Virus record (IMG/VR): IMGVR_UViG_3300025151_000315
Coordinates: 1 to 23,320 of that record
Origin: a virus
DNA length: 23,320 nt
Direction: 5' to 3' (one strand)
Shown: piece by piece, positions 17,323-23,320 of the stretch
Layout of the letters: each line of letters starts with the position of its first letter
Numbering within the stretch: the first letter of the stretch is position 1
Notes under the pieces: generated by a model
Databases searched by the model: none
The model's input: only the letters and a program-made list of their open reading frames with translations
Told to the model about the DNA's origin: nothing
Made by a program: the position numbers and the translations under genes

Positions 17323-18235
17323 CACATTTCGTGTAATTGATTATGATATTGTTTATCTAAGTTATGATGAACCAAATGCAGAAAAAAATTATGCAGATTT
17401 ATGCAAGAAAGTTCCTTGGGCAAAACGTGTCCACGGAGTTGAAGGCAGTGATGCCGCCCACAAAGCCTGTGCTGAATTGTCAGAAACAGATAGATTTATA
17501 ACTGTAGATGGTGACAACTGTATACGTGATGATTTCCTATCACAGTCGATTGATTTTGACGAAAATTTAGATTTAACTGATAAAGTTATAAGTTGGACAG
17601 CAAAAAATATAATCAATGGTTTAAGTTATGGTAACGGAGGAATCAAATGCTGGCCTAAGCAGTATGTACTTGATATGCGTACACACGAAAATGCGCCTAA
17701 AGATAATCCACACGCTCAAGTAGATTTTTGTTGGAACACACAATATGTGCAAATGAATGGCACTTTTAGTGATGTGCATAATAATGCTACACCTCATCAA
17801 GCCTGGCGTGCAGGTTTTAGAGAAGGTGTAAAAATGGCACTAGATCAAGGATTGCGTGTCACAGCAGAGCAGTTTCATAAAAATCATTGGAAAAACTTAC
17901 ATCGTTTGTACATATGGTTAATGGTAGGAGCAGATGTAGAAAACGGACGTTGGGCAATATATGGTGCTAGAGAAGGTTTGTATAAAACAATGTGTACAGA
18001 TTGGGACCATATAAATGTTAGAGATTTTAAGTATTTGAATGAATATTGGGATGACAAAAAAATAGATGACGAAGCTATGTTTCTTGCTACTGAAGATTAT
18101 GGAGTAAAATTAATTAATGAACTTCTGTTGCCTATAGCAATAGAGCCTTTAGATGCAGGTCAAAGCACTTTTTTTAAGACTGTATATCAAAATCCTAGCA
18201 GAGATAATAGCAAGCAGTTTTTGGACAGAGAGTAA
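17315..18235 (+). CDS. GT-A-like protein with DGD motif (single-domain member)
   Basis: The 306-residue product begins with a Rossmann-type strand and helix (YDIVYLSYDEPNAEKNYADL). It then has a VHGVEG segment, a helix AHKACAEL, and the metal-binding-type motif FITVDGDNCIRDDF (Asp 65 and 67). The segment NGLSYGNGGIKCWPKQYVLD follows at 101-120. This order resembles a GT-A nucleotide-sugar transferase, in which a DxD binds metal and the Gly-rich loop lines the active site. The later half is helical, with Trp- and His-rich stretches. The final module of the ORF at 21695 is a clear paralogue (YDIVFISYQEPNADENYKR, then IIDGDADIVEDF and NGLVYGYGGVKLFP). The start overlaps the upstream gene by 8 nt and the stop shares a base with the radical SAM start. 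Substrate is unknown. Confidence 0.65.
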   Translation: MANTFRVIDYDIVYLSYDEPNAEKNYADLCKKVPWAKRVHGVEGSDAAHKACAELSETDRFITVDGDNCIRDDFLSQSIDFDENLDLTDKVISWTAKNIINGLSYGNGGIKCWPKQYVLDMRTHENAPKDNPHAQVDFCWNTQYVQMNGTFSDVHNNATPHQAWRAGFREGVKMALDQGLRVTAEQFHKNHWKNLHRLYIWLMVGADVENGRWAIYGAREGLYKTMCTDWDHINVRDFKYLNEYWDDKKIDDEAMFLATEDYGVKLINELLLPIAIEPLDAGQSTFFKTVYQNPSRDNSKQFLDRE

Positions 18236-19608
18236 TGGAACGCTCTGAAGCAGAAGAAATCAAACGTATTGATGAAATAACAAAACAAATTTCGCCTACA
18301 TTTTGTTTTGCAAAATGGTATCACGCCAACATTTATTTCCAAACAGGTGAAACACATAGTTGTTATCATCCTGCTCCCCATAAGATTGACACAGCACCAT
18401 TACTAGAAAATCCAAGTGCAATACACAACACAGCACAAAAGAAACAAGAACGTGCTGCAATGATGCGTGGTGATCAACCTGCTGGTTGTAACTATTGCTG
18501 GAAAATTGAAGCAATGGGTAAAGATTATGTAAGTGACAGAAAACAACGCAATCAAACTATTTTCTTCAAACATAGATTAAATGCTGTAAAAGAAGGAGGT
18601 GCAGAGTTTGATGTAAATCCTGAATACTTAGAAGTTAGTTTTGGTAACGAGTGTAACTTTCGTTGTGGATATTGTCATCCTAAAGCCAGCAGTAGATATT
18701 ATCAAGAAATCAAACAACACGGGCCATATGATATGGTTAAAAATCATAGATGTGATATTGATTGGTTTCAAATTTTTGAAGAAGAAAACAATCCATATTT
18801 AGATGCGTTTTGGCGATGGTGGCCTGAACTAAGTAAAGAGCTACACATATTACGTATTACAGGAGGCGAACCGACTATCCAACAAAGCACATATAGGTTG
18901 TTTGATATGTTAGATGCAGATCCTAAGCCAGAACTAGAACTAAACTGTAACAGCAACTTAGGCGGCAAACCAAAGCAATTAGAAAAGTTTACAAATCGTG
19001 TAAATGATTTATTAACAAACAATAAGATTAGACGCTTTAAAATGTTTACAAGTATTGATACTTGGGGCAAACGTGCAGAATACATACGTGACGGATTAGA
19101 CATTGAAGTGTTTGAACGCAACTTGGATTATTTTATGCGCAACTGTGAAGCACCTATGGTGTTGATGATTACGTTCAATATATTCAGTGTAACAACATTC
19201 CGCACACTCTTAGAAAAAATCTTAGAATGGCGTGCAAAATACAATGACGTAGAAACACACAGATGGCAACGCTTGGGGTTTGATACACCACACTTGAAAG
19301 AACCTTTGCAATATGATATGAATATATTGCCAAAAGAATATTTAGGTTATATGCGTGACCATTTGCAGTTTATAAAAGAAAACGTTGATGATAATCGAAA
19401 AGATGCATTTAGTACTATTGAATATGAAAAGTTTAGACGTGTTGTTGACTATATGGAAACTACTGAATATCCTTTGGAAAAAGTTATTCAAGGACGTCAA
19501 GATTTTCATAAGTTTTTTACTGAACAAAATCGTAGACGTGGAGTAAATCATTTAGAAGTTTTTCCTGAAATGACTGATTTTTTTGATTTATGTAAAACAT
19601 ATGTTTGA
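18235..19608 (+). CDS. Radical SAM enzyme with N-terminal twitch domain
   Basis: The 457-residue protein has the canonical radical SAM motif C140-NFR-C144-GY-C147, which binds the [4Fe-4S] cluster that cleaves S-adenosylmethionine, and a GGEP motif (LRITGGEPT, residues 206-214) for SAM binding. Upstream of the core, Cys 24, Cys 43, Cys 85 and Cys 88 (FCFAKW, HSCYHP, GCNYCWK) form a likely twitch-type auxiliary cluster site. That is the reverse of the usual order, in which SPASM or twitch domains follow the core. I recall an N-terminal-twitch radical SAM family known chiefly from marine phages and metagenomes, whose reaction is unknown. Its neighbours are the DGD-motif protein (1-nt overlap) and the GNAT-like protein (8-nt overlap). 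Peptide or sugar modification is plausible but not shown. Confidence 0.9.
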   Translation: MERSEAEEIKRIDEITKQISPTFCFAKWYHANIYFQTGETHSCYHPAPHKIDTAPLLENPSAIHNTAQKKQERAAMMRGDQPAGCNYCWKIEAMGKDYVSDRKQRNQTIFFKHRLNAVKEGGAEFDVNPEYLEVSFGNECNFRCGYCHPKASSRYYQEIKQHGPYDMVKNHRCDIDWFQIFEEENNPYLDAFWRWWPELSKELHILRITGGEPTIQQSTYRLFDMLDADPKPELELNCNSNLGGKPKQLEKFTNRVNDLLTNNKIRRFKMFTSIDTWGKRAEYIRDGLDIEVFERNLDYFMRNCEAPMVLMITFNIFSVTTFRTLLEKILEWRAKYNDVETHRWQRLGFDTPHLKEPLQYDMNILPKEYLGYMRDHLQFIKENVDDNRKDAFSTIEYEKFRRVVDYMETTEYPLEKVIQGRQDFHKFFTEQNRRRGVNHLEVFPEMTDFFDLCKTYV

Positions 19609-20200
19609 AATAAAATTATATAATAATGATATTGACTTAACAAATTTTTATAAAGAAGCTGAAAAGAAAAAATTTTATAATAACAGTAGTCAAGAAATGT
19701 TAATTGATTATATTAAAAAATATGAAGATGCAAAGTTATGGGTTTTGTTGTATAACAAACAGCCAGTTGGTACCGTTGTAGCACATAAGTTACAAGAGTT
19801 GGGAATACTAGGCAAAGATGCATATAGAATAGGTGCAAGGACTTGTGTGCTTACTCACTTAATTGGAAAGCAAAGAGTAAAAAGTTTAAAAGGTAAAAAA
19901 GATATTCACTATTCTCACGCTTCTCAGTTTCTACTGCCAGCTTGTATAGAAGGAATCGGTAAAGATAAACCTTTATATCTTAGCACTCATATTGGTAATG
20001 TTGGAAGTCAAAACAAGGTACATTTATTTTGGGCAAAATATTTTCATATTGCTGGTGTATTGCAAAATCCAATAGAATTAGAATATAGAGGTACGTTTCA
20101 AACATTTTGGAAAATTAATGTTGATAAGTTTTATGAAACATTAAAGGAAACAAGGTGGCCTGAAGCCGAAAGTATTTTACCTTTGTTTACCCAAGCGTAA
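19601..20200 (+). CDS. GNAT-like acyltransferase candidate
   Basis: I chose the ATG at 19601 (199 residues), not the upstream TTG at 19583, because it is an ordinary start and gives an 8-nt overlap like other junctions in this operon. The fold pattern is GNAT-like: a helical N-terminus, then strands LWVLLYNKQPVGTVVA, a hydrophobic strand around residues 74-86 (YRIGARTCVLTH), a helix QFLLPACIEGIG, and LYLSTHIGNVGSQNKVHLFW with the final strand-helix pair typical of acetyl-CoA-dependent transferases. No clear Q/RxxGxG/A acetyl-CoA loop could be identified, so the call is tentative. It is the last gene of the cassette, and its stop region overlaps the convergent minus-strand fibre gene by 14 bp. 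It probably acylates an amine or amino sugar made by the neighbours. Confidence 0.55.
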   Translation: MFEIKLYNNDIDLTNFYKEAEKKKFYNNSSQEMLIDYIKKYEDAKLWVLLYNKQPVGTVVAHKLQELGILGKDAYRIGARTCVLTHLIGKQRVKSLKGKKDIHYSHASQFLLPACIEGIGKDKPLYLSTHIGNVGSQNKVHLFWAKYFHIAGVLQNPIELEYRGTFQTFWKINVDKFYETLKETRWPEAESILPLFTQA

Positions 20201-21629
20201 CCCAAGAAGTACCATTCCATCCTTGAAATGTTTTTGATGATTTATTGTAAATTATCATTCCTTCTTCTGGAATTATATCTGTTAAATCGGCTGTGGTATG
20301 TCCTTTTGGTTTTAGGACTGGAGCAGATAAAATTCCTGCACCGTTAAAATTTAAACCTGTAGGATTATCCCAAAACGCACTAGGTAAGTTCCTACCATCA
20401 CTTAATGTTATTGCAAAGTCTGTTGGATATATTTCTAAATCTGGATCTGGCTCTATTTCAGTATTTGCGTAAAAACCCATTCCGCCACCAATCTTATATG
20501 CTTCTCCGTCCCAAGCGTGTGAAGTTATTACCATCATATGATCGCCTGGGTTTAATGGCAATTTATTTTCTTCATCACCGTTAAAAGCAAACATATTAAT
20601 TTGTCCTAAATTTGATGTGTTTACAGGATTTGATTGCATTTTAAAACTAATATTATCAGAATAAATTTCAAGTGTTTCTGTAGCATCTTTACCTATGTTG
20701 ATTTCACCTGTAGCACCGCCACATAATTGTATCTGTCCATCATTAACCGTAAGTATTGGAGTTTTATCAGTATCTACAATACCGCCTATTACATTGCCAT
20801 AAAATTCTGCAATAACGCTAGGTTTATCAGTGTCCGTCCACGGTGTTAGTGCAACAACAGGAGTGCCATCAAAATAATGAACACCTGCACGAATATGGGT
20901 TTGTTGTTCATTATCATTTACAAACAAAATAGTTGAATTAGTGTCAGGGTGTTCTATACCACATTTCAAGTTGTAGTGTTTATGCAAATCGTGCCAATTT
21001 AAAACTGAATCTAATGTGTCTGGTCTAACAATATTTCCTGCTAAACTACCATACAAAACTCCGCTTCCACCATCTAGAACTGTGCCGTTTTCATTAGTAA
21101 TACTTCCTGATACATCACCTGTCAAATTACCAATTACAGGACCTGAATGTGTTCCTGTTGTATTTCCTTGTAAATTACCAATAAAAGCACCTTCTATTGT
21201 TCCAACAAGGTTCACTTCGCCGTATAAGTTACCATAAAAATCACCTACTATTCTATCCACAGTCAAAGTACTTGTCTGAGCATCATAAACCATATCACCT
21301 GCTTGGTCTACAATACTTCCTTGTAAGTTACCTGACAATAAGCCAGTAGAAGAATTTAAAACTACATTACCACTTTCGTCTTTTACATTTCCTACAAGAT
21401 CCATATGTACTTGTTTACTATTTGAATTTAAAAGAATACCGCCTTCATCATCTTCTATATTGCCTATCATTGGGCCATATAGTTTGCCAAACGTAGTATC
21501 AACTTGTACAACACCATCTCTATTCACAACATTGGCTTTTACTTGGCTTGTCCAACTGTCAATCATTAGTGTACTATCTGCACCAACTACATCAATGCGA
21601 TACGAATCTCCAGGTATAAAATCAGTCAT
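20187..21629 (-). CDS. Tail-fibre-like repeat protein on the opposite strand
   Basis: The 480-residue product is the only minus-strand gene seen here. Residues about 48-200 consist of degenerate repeats built on (L)GNL.G.I.D..G.VV.D...G.L.G, for example GNVKDESGNVVLNSSTGLL, GSIVDQAGDMVYD and GDVSGSITNENGTVLDGG. These would suit a trimeric beta-helical shaft. A globular middle (residues 200-400) follows, and the tip ends in GMIIYNKSSKTFQGWNGTSW, a motif common at the ends of phage fibres. Start evidence is strong: GAGGAG lies 6 nt before the ATG, and an AATAAATA late motif lies just upstream. Host recognition is likely but inferred. The unusual orientation and the flanking enzymatic genes suggest it moves as a separate unit. 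Confidence 0.8.
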   Translation of the reverse strand: MTDFIPGDSYRIDVVGADSTLMIDSWTSQVKANVVNRDGVVQVDTTFGKLYGPMIGNIEDDEGGILLNSNSKQVHMDLVGNVKDESGNVVLNSSTGLLSGNLQGSIVDQAGDMVYDAQTSTLTVDRIVGDFYGNLYGEVNLVGTIEGAFIGNLQGNTTGTHSGPVIGNLTGDVSGSITNENGTVLDGGSGVLYGSLAGNIVRPDTLDSVLNWHDLHKHYNLKCGIEHPDTNSTILFVNDNEQQTHIRAGVHYFDGTPVVALTPWTDTDKPSVIAEFYGNVIGGIVDTDKTPILTVNDGQIQLCGGATGEINIGKDATETLEIYSDNISFKMQSNPVNTSNLGQINMFAFNGDEENKLPLNPGDHMMVITSHAWDGEAYKIGGGMGFYANTEIEPDPDLEIYPTDFAITLSDGRNLPSAFWDNPTGLNFNGAGILSAPVLKPKGHTTADLTDIIPEEGMIIYNKSSKTFQGWNGTSWVTLG

Positions 21630-21635
21630 ATTTTT

Positions 21636-21641
21636 CTCCTC
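21636..21641 (-). promoter_or_regulatory. Strong Shine-Dalgarno site (GAGGAG) for the minus-strand fibre gene
   Basis: The complement reads GAGGAG, 6 nt before the ATG whose first base is 21629. It is the strongest ribosome site in the window and fixes the start of the fibre gene. Confidence 0.75.
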
Positions 21642-21645
21642 AATG

Positions 21646-21653
21646 TATTTATT
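21646..21653 (-). promoter_or_regulatory. T4-like late promoter motif (AATAAATA) for the minus-strand fibre gene
   Basis: On the minus strand this reads AATAAATA and continues as AATAAATACATTG, the same 13 bases found before the fibre gene at 10937. It ends 16 nt from the start codon. Only 6 bp separate it from the plus-strand -35 element at 21660, so two opposed promoters of different classes share this gap. Confidence 0.6.
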
Positions 21654-21659
21654 CTAATA

Positions 21660-21688
21660 TTGACAAAGATAAAAATATTTAGTATAAT
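21660..21688 (+). promoter_or_regulatory. Perfect-consensus sigma70-type promoter with predicted +1 on the start codon
   Basis: TTGACA at 21660-21665 and TATAAT at 21683-21688 are 17 bp apart, an exact consensus match. With the last T of the -10 counted as -7, +1 is base 21695, the A of the next ATG. No ribosome site lies between promoter and start. Confidence 0.85.
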
Positions 21689-21694
21689 TAAGTT

Positions 21695-23320
21695 ATGTAT
21701 GATGTATTTTTAATTGCCGATAAAAGTTTGTACGAAGAAGATTACAAACGTTTAAAACAAAGCATTCCTACAGTTAAATGTGTTAAAACAATAGAACAAG
21801 CACAACAAAGTTGTGTGACAAAATTTTTGTGGGTAGTGTATCCTGATTTAGAAATTGATCCAAATTTTTACTTTGATTATGTTCCAGATGATTGGAGTCA
21901 CGACTATGTGCATTTATTCTTAAACGACAACGAGTTTGACGGAATTTCCTTAATACCAAAAAATTTAAAAATTACACAACGAGAAGTAGATTACAGATTT
22001 TACAGCAATAAAAAATTTGTAGATATAGTGGCAAGTAAACCAAAACCATTTGATTATTTTGAAATAGATAATTATGACGAATATTGTAATGCTTTAGAAC
22101 AGTCTAAAACACAAATGTTTTGGATGGGAAGTAAAAATATTTCGCAAACTGATTTAGTAAAAAGTTTTTATATTACACATCATAATGCTTCTTTAAGAAA
22201 ACAAAATCACGCTTTTGTACATCAAGTTGATGATAAAAAATTGTACAATGGTTTATTTTTATGTAGTAAAGATCAACCTCTAACACAAAAAGAAGTTGAT
22301 TACAGATTTCCTGTAGCACGTAAAGAATGGAATGAAATTGGATCAGGTCCTGCAAAATATGAAATTTATTTTGTTAATAGTTATGAAGATTATTTAAAAG
22401 CACTTGCAAAGTCAGAAACTGAAATGTTTTATGTTGTTCCAAATCATATTGACTTAGACGATAATTATACATTTGATGAATACTTTACATTTGACAATGA
22501 GTATGACAGAAAAATTAATCACGTTTACCTTAATGGCGAATATCACGATGGTGTTGTATTGTGTAGTAAGCATTCTAAAATTAGTCAAAGAGAATGGCAA
22601 TTTATGTTTATTGCAAACAAAAAAGAACATAATAAAATTGTTAGCAAACCAAAACCATATGATATTGTTTTTATTAGCTATCAAGAACCAAATGCGGATG
22701 AAAATTATAAACGTATCCTAAAACGTTTTCCAGAATGTAAAAGAATACACGGTGTTAAAGGAATACACCAAGCTCATATAGAAGCTGCAAAAATTTGTAC
22801 TACTCCTATGTTTTGGATAATTGACGGTGACGCTGATATAGTTGAAGATTTTAATTTTGATTATCAAGTTCCTGTTTGGCAATGGGATCACGTACACGTA
22901 TGGCGTAGCAGAAATCCTATAAATGGTTTAGTTTATGGTTATGGCGGTGTAAAATTATTTCCTACACAGGCTACTATTGATATGGATACAAGCAAGCCTG
23001 ATATGACAACTAGCATTAGTTCTAAATTCAGAGCAATACAGCAAGTATCTAATATTACAGCATTTAATACAGGAGAATTTGAAACTTGGAAAAGTGCATT
23101 TAGAGAATGCTGTAAGCTAAGTAGTAAAGTAATTGATAGACAAAAAGATATAGAAACAGATAGGCGATTGAAAATTTGGTCATCTATTGGGCGTGATAAG
23201 CCATATGGAGATTTTGCAATAAAAGGTGCAAAAGAAGGCACTATGTATGGAAGTGCAAATAAAAATAATATTGAAGCATTGAAAATGATAAATGACTTTG
23301 ACTGGTTAAAGGAAAAGTTT
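21695..23320 (+). CDS. Multi-domain GT-A-like protein with three degenerate copies and one intact copy (3'-truncated by window edge)
   Basis: The frame is open to the window edge: 542 codons with no stop. Four repeated modules can be read. Modules 1 to 3 (about residues 1-117, 118-221 and 222-321) each start with a strand such as YDVFLIADK, have a strand equivalent to MFW (KFLWVVYPD, MFWMGSKN, MFYVVPN), and end with a conserved signature (DGISLIPKNLKITQREVDYR, KEVDYRF, DGVVLCSKHSKISQRE). Module 4 (322-542) is like the 17315 protein, with YDIVFISYQEPNADENYKR, IIDGDADIVEDF (Asp 378 and 380) and NGLVYGYGGVKLFP. Only module 4 keeps DGD and the GYGG loop. The start is supported because YDV aligns with the starts of the other modules. 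Modules 1 to 3 may bind substrate or partners, and module 4 may be catalytic; both are inferred. Confidence 0.75.
   Translation, partial: MYDVFLIADKSLYEEDYKRLKQSIPTVKCVKTIEQAQQSCVTKFLWVVYPDLEIDPNFYFDYVPDDWSHDYVHLFLNDNEFDGISLIPKNLKITQREVDYRFYSNKKFVDIVASKPKPFDYFEIDNYDEYCNALEQSKTQMFWMGSKNISQTDLVKSFYITHHNASLRKQNHAFVHQVDDKKLYNGLFLCSKDQPLTQKEVDYRFPVARKEWNEIGSGPAKYEIYFVNSYEDYLKALAKSETEMFYVVPNHIDLDDNYTFDEYFTFDNEYDRKINHVYLNGEYHDGVVLCSKHSKISQREWQFMFIANKKEHNKIVSKPKPYDIVFISYQEPNADENYKRILKRFPECKRIHGVKGIHQAHIEAAKICTTPMFWIIDGDADIVEDFNFDYQVPVWQWDHVHVWRSRNPINGLVYGYGGVKLFPTQATIDMDTSKPDMTTSISSKFRAIQQVSNITAFNTGEFETWKSAFRECCKLSSKVIDRQKDIETDRRLKIWSSIGRDKPYGDFAIKGAKEGTMYGSANKNNIEALKMINDFDWLKEKF

Noticed and set aside
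19583-19600. TTG at 19583 as the start of the GNAT-like gene
   Set aside because: The ATG at 19601 is a better start codon and gives an 8-nt overlap like two other junctions of the operon.
22473-22721. Plus-strand open frame of 82 codons
   Set aside because: It lies inside the multi-domain ORF from 21695 in another frame and has no ribosome site or recognisable domain.
1-23320. tRNA genes, CRISPR arrays, integrases, insertion sequences or attachment sites
   Set aside because: Gaps between genes are at most about 65 bp and none holds a cloverleaf, spaced repeats or terminal inverted repeats. No recombinase motif was seen in any frame I accepted.

Overview
The window looks like part of the genome of a marine T4-like myovirus, of the pelagiphage or cyanophage kind. 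The grounds are AT-rich DNA, tightly packed genes with 1 to 8 nt overlaps, a giant tail structural protein followed by tail-fibre-type paralogues, T4-like late promoter motifs (xATAAATA), and a radical SAM protein with an N-terminal twitch domain, a type I remember mainly from marine phages. No host gene, tRNA, integrase, IS element or CRISPR array is visible. The family assignment rests on motif recognition only, since no search could be run.

Region 1 (1-14715, + strand) is a late structural module. It holds the 3' part of a giant modular tail protein (more than 2,100 residues visible), a 201-residue probable virion protein, three consecutive proteins sharing a homologous N-terminal domain but ending in different C-terminal domains (tail collar, unknown beta-rich, and an ADLAEKY-type domain), and two tandem paralogues with a common 'NAR..F.NAGG..RF.ASL' core. 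Late-promoter-like motifs precede the genes at 6375 and 10937.

Region 2 (14716-20200, + strand) is a seven-gene operon with a different character. It starts at a perfect sigma70-type promoter (TTGACA, 17 bp, TATAAT). It encodes a small helical protein, two tandem GT8-like glycosyltransferase candidates (DTD motifs), an unknown protein, a GT-A-like protein with a DGD motif, a radical SAM enzyme and a GNAT-like protein. Every junction overlaps by 1, 4 or 8 nt, so the genes are probably translated together. Host-type promoter control and enzymatic content suggest a sugar or peptide modification cassette expressed separately from the virion genes around it.

Region 3 (20187-21629, - strand) is a single tail-fibre-like gene made of glycine/asparagine-rich repeats. 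It has a strong Shine-Dalgarno site and a late motif that matches the one upstream of the 10937 gene over 13 bases. Its 3' end overlaps the end of the operon by 14 bp.

Region 4 (21630-23320, + strand) begins with a second perfect sigma70 promoter whose predicted +1 falls on the A of the start codon. It drives a large ORF that runs off the window. This ORF contains three degenerate copies and one intact copy of the same DGD domain found in the 17315 gene. That repeat architecture, the predicted leaderless start, and the early-type enzymatic cassette set among late fibre genes are the most notable features of the window.
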